Assembly: GCA_003514385.1 (NCBI GenBank)
Contig: DOQR01000005.1
Span: 95,553-159,552, forward strand
DNA length: 64,000 bases
Direction of reading: 5' to 3'
DNA from: Oscillospiraceae bacterium
GTDB lineage: Bacteria > Bacillota > Clostridia > Oscillospirales > Acutalibacteraceae
In this document: positions 17,801-26,763 of the stretch, piece after piece
How the letters are laid out: the number at the start of each line of letters is the position of its first letter
How positions within the stretch are numbered: the first letter of the stretch is position 1
Notes under the pieces: generated by a model
Database searches by the model: none
What the model saw: the letters and a program-made list of their open reading frames with translations, nothing else
Told to the model about the DNA's origin: nothing
Translations under genes and position numbers: made by a program

Positions 17801-17962
17801 AATAGCGCCGGGTCTGCAAGCACTGAAGGCTGCGAGCCTTTGCAGATGACGAGGAAGAAGTCATCGAAATTTTCGGCGGATGCTTCTTGCCCCATAAGTG
17901 CGGGGGACACAGGCTCTCTTATGAAACAGCGCGGCGACGCGCAGACAGAGGGGAGAGCAATG
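17801..17962 (+). ncRNA. glmS ribozyme (glucosamine-6-phosphate-dependent self-cleaving riboswitch)
   Basis: The 5' end has the conserved AGCGCC with the cleavage point between A17804 and G17805. The core elements follow in the right order: a GGGTCTGCAAG / CTTTGCAGA helix, GACGAGGAAG, GTCATCGA, TTCGGCGGATG, and the 3' helices including GCCCC..GGGG. It lies between the glmS promoter and gene. In the known class the cofactor glucosamine-6-phosphate triggers cleavage and the mRNA is then degraded, which closes a feedback loop on GlmS. All core blocks that I can recall are intact. Confidence 0.93.
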
Positions 17963-17993
17963 CACAAATATTTTTGTAAAGGAAAAACAGAAT

Positions 17994-19820
17994 ATGTGTG
18001 GAATTGTTGGTTACGTTGGAGATAACAGTGCGTCTCCGATATTGATCGATGGTTTGAAGAAGCTGGAGTACAGGGGTTACGATTCGGCGGGCATCGCCGT
18101 ATGCCGAAACGGGAAGATAACCACTGTCAAGACGAAGGGCAGGATAAGCGACCTTCAGCAGAAGCTCGACGAAGTCGGCACCCCGCAGGGGAGCGTCGGC
18201 ATAGGTCATACCCGCTGGGCGACCCATGGCGCGCCGACCGATGCAAACGCCCATCCTCATTCGGGTTCGAGCGGGCGCGTCACCCTCGTCCATAACGGCA
18301 TCATCGAAAACTATCTTGAACTCAAAGCCGAGCTTGAAAAGCAGGGCAGGCAGTTCAAGTCGCAGACCGACACGGAGGTTCTCGCTCAGCTTTTCGACAG
18401 CCTCTATGACGGAAATCCGCTTGAGACCATGCTGAAAGTTATAAAGCGCGTTCGCGGCTCTTATGCCGTCGCGGTGCTGATGAGCGATCATCCGGATGAG
18501 ATACTTGCCGCCAAAAAAGACAGCCCGCTGATAGTCGGCATCGGCAGCGGGGAGAACTATCTCGCTTCCGATATTCCGGCTCTGCTCAAATATACACGCG
18601 ACTGCGCCGTCATGCAGGACGGCGAGATTGCAATAGTCGGCAAAACTTCGGTTGGATTTTTCGATTCCGACGGCAAGCCGATAGACAAAAAATTAATGCA
18701 TATAACCTGGGATGCGGACAGCGCCGAAAAGGGCGGCTACAAGCATTTCATGAAAAAAGAAATAGCCGAGCAGCCGAAAGCAGTGCGCGACACGCTCGGC
18801 GGCAGAATAGTTGATGGAAGAGTCAATCTTCCGGAGCTCACCCTCAGCGACGAGCAGATAAAAAATATCGGCGTCGTTCATATCGTCGCCTGCGGCAGCG
18901 CGTGGCATGTCGGAATGACCGCCAAATATCTGATAGAGCGCTCGGCGGGGATACTCTGCGAGTGCGACCTCGCGAGCGAATTCCGCTACAGACACCCCGT
19001 TGTCCGAGATAACGATCTTTGTGTTGTTATCAGCCAGTCGGGCGAAACGGCGGACACCTTGGCGGCGCTCCGCGAAGCGAAGAACAGGGGCGCGCACACT
19101 GTTTCAATAGTCAATGTCGTCGAGAGCACGATTGCCAGAGAGAGCGACGATGTTATATACACCATGGCGGGGCCCGAGATAGCCGTCGCCACAACAAAGG
19201 CGTTTTCGGCTCAGCTCGCCGCCGTCTATCTGCTTGCCCTGCGTCTTTCAAGGGCGGTCGGCAGGCTCGATGAATCGGAAGAAAAGCGGCATTGCGAAGC
19301 GCTGCTCCGCCTGCCCGAGCAGATTGAACAGATACTCAAAAATGAAGAGCTGTTCAAGCCCGTCGCAGAGCGGTTCTCAAAGGCTTCGAGCATATTTTTC
19401 ATCGGGCGCGGGCTTGATTATTCAATTTCGCTCGAGGGCTCATTGAAGCTCAAGGAGATATCCTATATCAAGTCCGAGGCATACGCCGCCGGCGAACTCA
19501 AGCATGGCACGATATCGCTTATCGAGCCGGGAACTCCCGTGTTCGCCGTTGCAACCCAGCCCGATCTCTTTGAAAAGACCCTCGGCAATATCCGTGAGGT
19601 CAAGAGCCGCGGCGCATATGTTGCGGCGCTCGTCGGTGAGGACTGCGAGAATGCAGGCGAGTTTTCGGATGTCGCCATAAAGGTGCCGATGACTCTGCCC
19701 GAATATATGCCCTCGCTCAATGTCGTTCCGCTCCAGCTCATAGCCTATTTCACGGCGGTCGGGCGTGGATGCGATGTCGATAAACCGCGAAATCTTGCGA
19801 AGAGCGTAACAGTCGAATAA
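17994..19820 (+). CDS. glmS: glutamine:fructose-6-phosphate aminotransferase (isomerizing)
   Basis: A 608-residue enzyme, the normal length. It makes glucosamine-6-phosphate from fructose-6-phosphate and glutamine, the first step to UDP-GlcNAc for peptidoglycan and surface polysaccharide. The N-terminal Ntn glutaminase starts with Cys2 (MCGIVGYVG) and shows GIGHTRWATHG and HNGIIENY. Two SIS sugar-isomerase domains follow (CGSAWHVG, SQSGETADT, then GRGLDYSISLEGSLKLKE and the C-terminal PRNLAKSVTVE). AAAGGA precedes the ATG. It has its own promoter, the glmS ribozyme and a terminator, so it is a self-regulated single-gene unit. Confidence 0.98.
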   Translation: MCGIVGYVGDNSASPILIDGLKKLEYRGYDSAGIAVCRNGKITTVKTKGRISDLQQKLDEVGTPQGSVGIGHTRWATHGAPTDANAHPHSGSSGRVTLVHNGIIENYLELKAELEKQGRQFKSQTDTEVLAQLFDSLYDGNPLETMLKVIKRVRGSYAVAVLMSDHPDEILAAKKDSPLIVGIGSGENYLASDIPALLKYTRDCAVMQDGEIAIVGKTSVGFFDSDGKPIDKKLMHITWDADSAEKGGYKHFMKKEIAEQPKAVRDTLGGRIVDGRVNLPELTLSDEQIKNIGVVHIVACGSAWHVGMTAKYLIERSAGILCECDLASEFRYRHPVVRDNDLCVVISQSGETADTLAALREAKNRGAHTVSIVNVVESTIARESDDVIYTMAGPEIAVATTKAFSAQLAAVYLLALRLSRAVGRLDESEEKRHCEALLRLPEQIEQILKNEELFKPVAERFSKASSIFFIGRGLDYSISLEGSLKLKEISYIKSEAYAAGELKHGTISLIEPGTPVFAVATQPDLFEKTLGNIREVKSRGAYVAALVGEDCENAGEFSDVAIKVPMTLPEYMPSLNVVPLQLIAYFTAVGRGCDVDKPRNLAKSVTVE

Positions 19821-19827
19821 ATATAAA

Positions 19828-19864
19828 AATCCGCAGCGAAGAAAAATTTGCTGCGGATTTTTTG
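19828..19864 (+). terminator. glmS terminator
   Basis: An 11-bp stem (AAATCCGCAGC / GCTGCGGATTT) followed by T-rich sequence. Confidence 0.88.
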
Positions 19865-19942
19865 CCTTATAAGTTTACTTCGCGCGAAGTTTATGTTATC
19901 TTTATATACATCATGTATCATATATCCGAAAGGAAAGCAGAT

Positions 19943-21364
19943 ATGAAGAAGAATGACGATTACATAAAGCGCGCGGCGGCGGTCGTGCCGAGCGAGCGCC
20001 AGCTCAAGTGGCATGAGCTCGAGTTCTACGCCTTTATTCACTTCGGCATGAACACATTCACAAACTCCGAATGGGGCAACGGCAACGACGACCCGGTGCT
20101 CTTCAATCCCGAGAAGCTCAACGCGAATCAGTGGGCGGCGGCAGTCCGTGCGGCGGGCATGAAAGCGATTATCCTGACCTGCAAGCACCATGACGGCTTC
20201 TGCCTGTGGCCGAGCGAGTATACGGATTACAGCGTCAAAAAGAGCAAATGGAAAGACGGACAGGGCGATGTCGTGCGCGAATGTGCCGAAGCGTGCAAAA
20301 AATTCGGTCTCAAGTTCGGCGTCTATCTTTCACCGTGGGACAGGCACGATCCCCGCTACGGCGAGGGCGAGGCGTATAATAAATATTTCAAGAATCAGCT
20401 GCGCGAGCTGCTGACTAACTACGGCGATATATTCTGCGTCTGGTTTGACGGCGCGTGCGGTGAGGGCAAGAACGGACGCAAGCAGGAGTATGACTGGCAG
20501 GGCTACTACGAGCTTATCCGCGAGTGTCAGCCCGAGGCGGTCATTTCCGTCACGGGTCCAGATGTCCGCTGGTGCGGAAACGAGGCGGGAGTCTGCCGCA
20601 AGAGCGAGTGGAATGTCGTGCCGTATTATTACAGCAATCAGGAGCTGATAGCTGCCGCGTCTCAGCAGACCGCGGAGAAGCCGCCGAAGAGGATAAGCGC
20701 TACCACGCTCGACCTCGGCAGCCGCAAGGCTATAAAAAATGTGTCGAAGCTCATCTGGTATCCCGCAGAGGTCGATGTCTCGATAAGAAAAGGCTGGTTC
20801 TATCATCTCAACGAGGACTATGAGGTAAAGCCCCTGTCGAAGCTTATGGAGATTTATTATAACTCTGTCGGCGCGAATGCGAGCTTGCTGCTCAATATCC
20901 CGCCGAACAAGGACGGTCTGTTTGCCCAGCGCGATGTCGAGACCCTGCTCGCCATGGGCGCGCAGCTTCAGATAGACTTCAACGAGGATCTGGCGGACGA
21001 TTCGATAATGACCGATTCCTGCCACCTCGATGAGGAGCACCGCGGTCAGATGGCTCTGACACACACCACCGACGAGTATTGGCACTCGGGCTTCGATCCC
21101 GACCATGCTACCCTGACGCTCGACCTCGGCGACGATTACGATATCGACAAGATTGTGCTCTCCGAGCATATCGCGACAGGTCAGCAGATAGAAAAATTCT
21201 CGCTCTACGGTCAGATAAACGGCAAGTGGAAAAAGATATTTGCCGGCACCGTTATCGGCTCGAAGCGCATCTGCCGCTTTGCAGAAACGAGAATGCAGTA
21301 TATAAAGCTCGTTATCGAAGAGACCCGCTGCTTTGCGACTATCGCAAGATTCGAGGCATATTAA
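19943..21364 (+). CDS. GH29 alpha-L-fucosidase with C-terminal F5/8-type domain
   Basis: A 473-residue enzyme with no signal peptide. The GH29 barrel shows IHFGMNTFTNSEWG, TCKHHDGFCLWPS and the nucleophile Asp169 in CVWFDGACGEG. Residues about 350-473 form a beta-sandwich like the F5/8 type C (CBM32-like) domain that follows many bacterial subfamily-B fucosidases, which prefer alpha-1,3/1,4-linked fucose on branched glycans. Start at ATG 19943 is set by AAAGGAAAG just upstream; a longer frame runs into the glmS terminator. A cytoplasmic fucosidase implies import of fucosylated oligosaccharides; none of the adjacent genes is an obvious importer. Confidence 0.9.
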   Translation: MKKNDDYIKRAAAVVPSERQLKWHELEFYAFIHFGMNTFTNSEWGNGNDDPVLFNPEKLNANQWAAAVRAAGMKAIILTCKHHDGFCLWPSEYTDYSVKKSKWKDGQGDVVRECAEACKKFGLKFGVYLSPWDRHDPRYGEGEAYNKYFKNQLRELLTNYGDIFCVWFDGACGEGKNGRKQEYDWQGYYELIRECQPEAVISVTGPDVRWCGNEAGVCRKSEWNVVPYYYSNQELIAAASQQTAEKPPKRISATTLDLGSRKAIKNVSKLIWYPAEVDVSIRKGWFYHLNEDYEVKPLSKLMEIYYNSVGANASLLLNIPPNKDGLFAQRDVETLLAMGAQLQIDFNEDLADDSIMTDSCHLDEEHRGQMALTHTTDEYWHSGFDPDHATLTLDLGDDYDIDKIVLSEHIATGQQIEKFSLYGQINGKWKKIFAGTVIGSKRICRFAETRMQYIKLVIEETRCFATIARFEAY

Positions 21365-21377
21365 AAGACATAACAAA

Positions 21378-21417
21378 ACCGTCCCGCGGCAAAAGCTTCG
21401 GGACGGTCGATTTTTTT
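21378..21417. terminator. terminator between convergent fucosidase and lipase genes
   Basis: ACCGTCCCG / CGGGACGGT stem with seven T on the plus strand and a short T-run on the minus strand; probably works both ways. Confidence 0.8.
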
Positions 21418-21420
21418 ATC

Positions 21421-22938
21421 TTACTTTTTGTTTGATTCGATCAGCTCTTTTATGAGCTTGTATGTGTTCTCGCCGAGTCTGATTATGCTAGGTCTTGTGT
21501 CGGCTTCGGGGAGCGCTCTCGCGGGGACAAGAACTTTGTGCCCGTCGCAAGCCATGAACTGCGGAAACGCCGCGTTCGATGTGACTGTCGGCTGTCCGTC
21601 AAAGGTCAGCAGATAATATACGAAGTCGTTGTAGGCGTCGCAGAAATCGTTGTGATCCTGATATCTGACGAACCATGTCGAATCCGGGAAAGCGCAGGTG
21701 TAAGCGTCAACGAGCAGATCGCCCGAAAGATATTTGTTTGCACTGTCCGCCTTGAGAGTCTCGCCTATGGGTGCGCAAGTCGCGCCGAGCGAGCCGAACT
21801 TCGTGTCGATGAGCATATCGGTCTGGTCAACGCAGTTGTCATATACCGGGATGGGTGCTATCGCGTATCCCATGCTCACGCAGACTGCAAGACCGTTCTG
21901 CTGCTCCGCTTTGAGCCTGTCGCCGAGCCCGACCTGAACATTGTAGTGGTAGTTGTCGGTGAGCTTTGTCAGAGCCGAATATTTGTCTCCGGTGTCGGAA
22001 TAGAGAGCTTTCTTCGCATTTTCATAGTATGCGTCGGGCACGAAGCTCCAGACGCCGGGCATCGTGGTTATTATCTCTGTCAGGCAGTCGTCATAGAGCG
22101 CGTCAAGATCCTCTTCAAGGATGTTGTTGACAAGGCACAGCAGCATATCGACTATGAACGCGTCCTTGAGCACGGAGAAGAGACTGCTGACGAAATCGCC
22201 CGTCGTGTCTCCGCCGAGGAAGGTTTCTATGAACAGCTCAAATGCGTCTGCCTTGCCTTTGACGTCGAGATTCTTCGTGAAAAGATTGCCTACGAGCGTT
22301 ATTCCCTGGAACGCGCCGCTCAGGAAAACGACTTTCTCTATGTTCTTTGAGCCGTAGAGCGAAATGTACGACGCCGCGACGCAGGTACCTTCGCTGTGTG
22401 CGCAGAGCACGACTTTGTCGTGGCGGGTGACTGCCTTTACTTCTTCGATATATTTTTCAAGCTCGCGTGCGCTTTCAACGGGGTCGAGTCTCCAGTCGTA
22501 GCCGAAGATGTAGCGCCCGCCGTCATTTTCGCCCTGATACTGACCGTGGATATCCCTCTTGTGAATATCCGTGTCGGTCGGCGTCTGATAGGATCTTGCC
22601 GATATCTTCGCCGTGCCGTCCGTGTTGCACATCATGTTTCCCATGAGCTTGAACATAGCCCTTGAGAGCAGCGTGCGGAACAGCTCATGCTCGCCTGCGG
22701 CAAGAGCCGCGAATGCGCCGGCAAGGCTCGGAATGGCGCTGACTATCTCAACGGCGCCCATCGGGAAAACAGCGCTCTGTGTGCCGTCGCCGTTGTCGTG
22801 ATAGAGCTCGGTGCCGAAGCCGTTGACCATAACGACGGGCGGCGTGTCGCAGCTGCACTGTGCGCTGTCCGCAAATGCGCCTGCGGGCAGCATGATGAGC
22901 ATAATTGCCGCAAGAATGAATGATACCGCTTTTTTCAT
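21421..22938 (-). CDS. secreted LCAT-like lipase/acyltransferase
   Basis: A 505-residue protein with a signal peptide (MKKAVSFILAAIMLIMLPAGAFA). It has the alpha/beta hydrolase opening PPVVMVNGFGTEL, the motif FGYDWRLDP typical of lecithin:cholesterol acyltransferase-like enzymes, and the nucleophile elbow CAHSEG with Ser182. The Asp and His of the triad probably lie in the last 150 residues (DGHKV near the end is a candidate for His). Lipid or ester substrates outside the cell are likely. It is followed at 27 bases by the small membrane exporter gene upstream on the same strand, so both and the Nudix gene may share a transcript from about 24300. Confidence 0.8.
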   Translation of the reverse strand: MKKAVSFILAAIMLIMLPAGAFADSAQCSCDTPPVVMVNGFGTELYHDNGDGTQSAVFPMGAVEIVSAIPSLAGAFAALAAGEHELFRTLLSRAMFKLMGNMMCNTDGTAKISARSYQTPTDTDIHKRDIHGQYQGENDGGRYIFGYDWRLDPVESARELEKYIEEVKAVTRHDKVVLCAHSEGTCVAASYISLYGSKNIEKVVFLSGAFQGITLVGNLFTKNLDVKGKADAFELFIETFLGGDTTGDFVSSLFSVLKDAFIVDMLLCLVNNILEEDLDALYDDCLTEIITTMPGVWSFVPDAYYENAKKALYSDTGDKYSALTKLTDNYHYNVQVGLGDRLKAEQQNGLAVCVSMGYAIAPIPVYDNCVDQTDMLIDTKFGSLGATCAPIGETLKADSANKYLSGDLLVDAYTCAFPDSTWFVRYQDHNDFCDAYNDFVYYLLTFDGQPTVTSNAAFPQFMACDGHKVLVPARALPEADTRPSIIRLGENTYKLIKELIESNKK

Positions 22939-22964
22939 GTTTGCTCCTCCTTATATGCCGAACA

Positions 22965-23468
22965 TTAAAATCCGAAGAAAGAGGGCACAAGGTAGGTGAT
23001 GACGGACATGATTATTCCCGCAATAAGAATGCCGAGGGCGATTATCGGGAAGGATTTCTTTATCCTCATGTCGGTCAGGGCAGCTATCAGTGCTCCGGTC
23101 CAACCGCCCGTTCCGGGCAGGGGAATGGCAACGAATAAAAGCAGACCCCAGTCGCGCCAGCGTTTGACTTTTTCGCTGTTGCGCATTGAGCGTATCTCAA
23201 GCTTTTCGATGATCTTTGAAAAGACCGGCTTGTCGCGCAGAAATTGGAATATCTTGCGTATGAAAAGCAGGATGAACGGGATCGGCAGGATGTTGCCGAG
23301 ATAGCATATGGCGAACGCACGCCAAAAATCAACGTGCAGCAGCTTCGCCGCTATCATGCCGCCGCGCAGCTCGAGAACCGGTAGCAGCGATACGATAAAG
23401 ATTATCAGTTCGTTAGGAATCTTGTTCTGAAAAAAGTCGACGAGACCCTGAGCGAATTCTTGAGTCAT
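22965..23468 (-). CDS. small multidrug export family membrane protein
   Basis: A 167-residue integral membrane protein with about four to five hydrophobic segments. The sequence PVLELRGGMIAAKLL, the loop ICYLGNILPIPFI and the region FVAIPLPGTGGWTGALIAAL are typical of the Sm_multidrug_ex (COG2426) family. The family name comes from a drug-resistance phenotype; its true substrate is not established. It lies between the Nudix and lipase genes on the same strand with short gaps. Confidence 0.82.
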   Translation of the reverse strand: MTQEFAQGLVDFFQNKIPNELIIFIVSLLPVLELRGGMIAAKLLHVDFWRAFAICYLGNILPIPFILLFIRKIFQFLRDKPVFSKIIEKLEIRSMRNSEKVKRWRDWGLLLFVAIPLPGTGGWTGALIAALTDMRIKKSFPIIALGILIAGIIMSVITYLVPSFFGF

Positions 23469-23503
23469 GTTCTTTTCCTTTCTTTTTCGGCGTTTTTGCG
23501 CCG

Positions 23504-24250
23504 TCAGTCATCTGTTTCAAAAATTCCGTGCTTGTCCATAAAACGACGTGCGCTCTTCAAAATTGCCTTGTCGTTTTCAAATTTCAGCGTTTCGAGCGCT
23601 TTGTCGAAGCCGAGCCAGATATAGTCGTCTATCTCTTCGCGCTGAATTATCGTCTCTGTGTCTTCGGTCTTTGCCAAAAAGATGGTTACGCTCTTTTCGA
23701 CCTTGCCCTGAATCGTGTAGTCGGATTTTGCGGTGAAGTCCGGAATGATGTCGATGTGTATCCCGGTCTCTTCAAGAACCTCGCGCCGTGCAGTCTGCTC
23801 GGGCGTTTCGCCGCGCTCCATGTGACCTTTGGGAAATCCCCAGTGGGCACTGCGGCTGTTCTTGATAAGAAGAAGTCTAATCTCGCCGTTTATTCTGCGG
23901 CATACGACGGCTCCGCAAGAGCGCTCATAGAGACACTCGAGGCGGTATGTGCCCTCGGGCTCCGCAAAGGCGAGCGCATCGGCTATCTGATAGCCGATAA
24001 AACGCATGTTTTTCGGCGCAACGACAAGTATGCCCTTGCGCTCTCCCTCTCTGTATAACACGGCAATTGCGCGCCCGTCAAAGTGCCTGACGGGATGATG
24101 AACGCCCATGATATAGGCGCCTGCGAAGCGGTTGTCAAACTGCCGCCTGCCTTCAAGAGAGCCGAAATTGAGAGAGTATCTGTATCCGTACTGACGGTTC
24201 AGGGAGCCGACCGGGTTTGTTATTCTGACTCTGACAAATTTACCTAACAA
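23504..24250 (-). CDS. inorganic-pyrophosphatase-like domain fused to a Nudix hydrolase
   Basis: A 248-residue two-domain protein. Residues 118-230 are a Nudix hydrolase; the full Nudix box is present from Gly142 to Ile164 with REVLEETG (Arg156, Glu157, Glu160, Glu161), preceded by HWGFPKGH, a pattern like that of diadenosine-polyphosphate hydrolases. Residues 1-105 (RVRITNPVGSLNRQYGYRYSLN, then AYIMGVHHPVRHFDGRAIAVLY) resemble the family I inorganic pyrophosphatase-like proteins of Clostridia, though several acidic metal ligands of true pyrophosphatases are not evident. A joint role in clearing nucleoside polyphosphates and pyrophosphate is inference. First gene of the minus-strand trio. Confidence 0.78.
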   Translation of the reverse strand: MLGKFVRVRITNPVGSLNRQYGYRYSLNFGSLEGRRQFDNRFAGAYIMGVHHPVRHFDGRAIAVLYREGERKGILVVAPKNMRFIGYQIADALAFAEPEGTYRLECLYERSCGAVVCRRINGEIRLLLIKNSRSAHWGFPKGHMERGETPEQTARREVLEETGIHIDIIPDFTAKSDYTIQGKVEKSVTIFLAKTEDTETIIQREEIDDYIWLGFDKALETLKFENDKAILKSARRFMDKHGIFETDD

Positions 24251-24402
24251 AGGTCATGCCCTCCCTATATTCGGCGAGAATTGCACGGTTTGCAAACTCC
24301 CCGATTTTGAATTTATGTTATCTATTATACTTATTCTGCCGCCCAATTGCAATAGCGTCGATATAATTTTGGAAAATAGCGCCCCCTCGCTGTGCTGACA
24401 CC

Positions 24403-24431
24403 TTGTTAAATTTGTCGATATGTGATAAAAT
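24403..24431 (+). promoter_or_regulatory. promoter of the two-component operon
   Basis: TTGTTA, 17 bp, TAAAAT, about 64 bases before the TTG start of the response regulator. Confidence 0.6.
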
Positions 24432-24494
24432 CAGTAATAATTGATTTTTTGTCCCGGGCGCGCAGAGATGCATGACCCGGAAGGAGGGTAACTT

Positions 24495-25166
24495 TTGCAG
24501 AAGATACTTATCGCGGACGATGAGGCGAAGATACGCCGCATTATCAGGGATTTCCTCACCGCCAAGGGCTTTGAAACGGTCGAGGCGGAGGACGGTGAGC
24601 AGGCTCTGCGCGTTTTTGCGGAAAACAGCGATATAGCCCTGGCTGTGCTCGATATAATGATGCCGGAGATGAACGGCTGGGAGGTCTGCCGCAAGATTCG
24701 CGAAACCTCCGATGTCCCGGTCATTTTCCTGACTGCGCGCGGCGAAGAGTTCGACGAGCTCGAATGTTTTGAGTGCGGCGCAGACGATTTCATAACAAAG
24801 CCGTTCAGCCCCACCGTGCTTGTCAAGCGCATTGAAGCGCGCTTAAAGCGCACTGCGGACAGCCCCACCGATAAGATAGTTATAGACGGTCTTGTTATCG
24901 ATGTTGTGGCTCATTCCGTCGTCTGCGACGGTCACGAAATCGAGCTGACCCATAAAGAATACGGCATTCTTCATAAGCTCGCTTCAAACCGCGAGCGGGT
25001 GTTTTCACGCGAGCAGCTGCTCGACGATATCTGGGGCTTTGACTTCCTCGGCGATTCGAGAACGGTCGATTCCCATGTCGCGCGCCTTCGCACGAAGCTC
25101 GGTGATTGGGGCAGCCGCCATCTGCGCACGGTCTACGGCGCAGGATATAAGATAGAGGTGAACTGA
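24495..25166 (+). CDS. OmpR/PhoB-family response regulator
   Basis: A 223-residue regulator. Receiver domain: acidic pair Asp8-Asp9, phosphoacceptor Asp53 in LDIMMPEMNGWE, Thr80 and Lys102 in FITKPFSP. Winged-helix DNA-binding domain from about residue 130 (ELTHKEYGILHKLASNRERVFSREQLLDDIWG, and a C-terminal VYGAGYKIE). The start is TTG, supported by AAGGAGGG six bases upstream. It is followed without gap by its histidine kinase. Confidence 0.93.
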   Translation: MQKILIADDEAKIRRIIRDFLTAKGFETVEAEDGEQALRVFAENSDIALAVLDIMMPEMNGWEVCRKIRETSDVPVIFLTARGEEFDELECFECGADDFITKPFSPTVLVKRIEARLKRTADSPTDKIVIDGLVIDVVAHSVVCDGHEIELTHKEYGILHKLASNRERVFSREQLLDDIWGFDFLGDSRTVDSHVARLRTKLGDWGSRHLRTVYGAGYKIEVN

Positions 25167-25168
25167 GT

Positions 25169-26674
25169 TTGAGCCGTCGGTCGGCAAGAAAAAATGACAG
25201 AATCAGAAAATCGGGACGGCGCATGGCTTTTGAGCTTATCACCGTCCTGATAGTGCTTGCCGCAATACTTGTCGCACTGCGCCCCGGCGTGCTGCTCAAC
25301 TCCGTCTATGCCTTTGCGGAGATAATGAATATGCAGAGCATCCGCGAATCGCTCGACAACGAGGATCCGGCGTCTTACGAATACTATCAGCAGCTCGCCT
25401 ATGTCTCCGACAACAATTATTATATGATCGAGGTCTTTGACCCCGACGGCAACACCGTATATTCAAACCGCGAAAAGTTTTTATATTCCGGCGACGGGGA
25501 CAGCGTCTATTACCGAACCGCCGAAAGCATGTATGCTATCGGACGCAGCGTGCGCGTGTTCGATCTTTTCGATGACAGTGTGAGTTTTGACGAATATGAA
25601 TATCAGGACAGCGAGGCGAGCGGATATTACAGATACCGCGTCGAGCTCAAAAACGGTGATACCCTGCGTCTGTGGCTGCCTTATTATCAGGTCGAGCGAA
25701 ACGCCCATACGGCGTCGTTTCTTCTGACTGCTTTTGCGCTGATATCAGCCGCCGTGGCATGCGCAATTATACTCTATTCAAATCTGCGTTTCTCGCGCCC
25801 CGTTGCGGCGATGGCGGAGATAACGGAGTCCATGGCAAAGCTTGATTTCTCCAAGAAATGCGTCAGCTATCCGCAGACGGATGTTCAGAACCTCGGACAG
25901 AATATCAATATACTCTCCGAATCCCTGAGCGAAACGCTCGACGAATTGCAGGACAAAAACGAAAAACTGACCGAAGAACTTGAACACAGCGCGCTTGTCG
26001 ACGAGTCGCGGAAGAGTTTCATCGCCAATGTTTCGCATGAACTCAAGACTCCTATAGCCATTATTCAAGGCTACGCCGAGGGACTCAAACTCGGCATAAA
26101 CAGCAACCCCGAGGGCAGCGAGGAATACTGCGACATAATCCTAGAAGAGACCGGCAAGATGAACCGCATAGTCATGGAGCTGCTTAATCTTGAAAAGCTC
26201 GAGAGTGGCTCATATGTCCCGACGCGCGAAAAGCTCGATCTGAGCGCGATGATAAAAGGTCAGCTTGCGGCGTTCTCAATGATGTTCAACGAAAACGAGA
26301 TAAAGCTCATCGACCGTATTCCGGACGGATTGACCGTCCACAGCGATGAGCGGACTATCCTGCTCGTGCTCCAGAACTTTCTGTCAAACGCCGTGTCGAA
26401 TATCGGCGGCAAGAAGATAGTTCAGTTGACGGTTGAAGATAATCTGAACACATACAGAGTCAGCGTCTATAACTCCGGCGACCCGATAGACGAGGACGAG
26501 CTTGACAAAATATGGTACAGCTTCTACAAATCTTCAAAGAAGCGCAAGAACGAGGATTTCCATTTCGGACTCGGTCTGCCGATAGTCAAAGCCATTCAAA
26601 AGCGGCTCGGCAGGGAGTGCGGCGTTGTCAACGAACACGGCGGCGTGCGCTTCTGGTTCGATGTGGATAAGTGA
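25169..26674 (+). CDS. sensor histidine kinase
   Basis: A 501-residue membrane kinase. One N-terminal membrane segment (about 17-45), an extracellular sensor region of some 130 residues rich in Tyr, Asp and Glu (about 46-180), a second membrane segment (about 182-207), HAMP, a coiled coil, HisKA with the phosphorylated His290 in ANVSHELKTP, and HATPase_c with a degenerate N box (VLQNFLSNAVSN) and GLGLPIVKAI. The start is TTG with GAGGTG eight bases upstream, which lies inside the end of the regulator gene. The pair resembles cell-envelope-sensing PhoR/VanS-type systems. The lipoprotein gene downstream has its own promoter and may be a target. Confidence 0.92.
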   Translation: MSRRSARKNDRIRKSGRRMAFELITVLIVLAAILVALRPGVLLNSVYAFAEIMNMQSIRESLDNEDPASYEYYQQLAYVSDNNYYMIEVFDPDGNTVYSNREKFLYSGDGDSVYYRTAESMYAIGRSVRVFDLFDDSVSFDEYEYQDSEASGYYRYRVELKNGDTLRLWLPYYQVERNAHTASFLLTAFALISAAVACAIILYSNLRFSRPVAAMAEITESMAKLDFSKKCVSYPQTDVQNLGQNINILSESLSETLDELQDKNEKLTEELEHSALVDESRKSFIANVSHELKTPIAIIQGYAEGLKLGINSNPEGSEEYCDIILEETGKMNRIVMELLNLEKLESGSYVPTREKLDLSAMIKGQLAAFSMMFNENEIKLIDRIPDGLTVHSDERTILLVLQNFLSNAVSNIGGKKIVQLTVEDNLNTYRVSVYNSGDPIDEDELDKIWYSFYKSSKKRKNEDFHFGLGLPIVKAIQKRLGRECGVVNEHGGVRFWFDVDK

Positions 26675-26680
26675 GCGAGG

Positions 26681-26709
26681 TTGAATAAACGGCTCAAAGA
26701 TGATATAAT
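26681..26709 (+). promoter_or_regulatory. promoter of the DUF5696-like lipoprotein gene
   Basis: TTGAAT, 17 bp, perfect TATAAT. The transcript should start near 26716, so the in-frame ATG at 26713 cannot be the start. Confidence 0.78.
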
Positions 26710-26763
26710 CAAATGAAGAGTTCAACGCAAAGCGGCGATTTTATAGATATGGGAGATCTTGTT

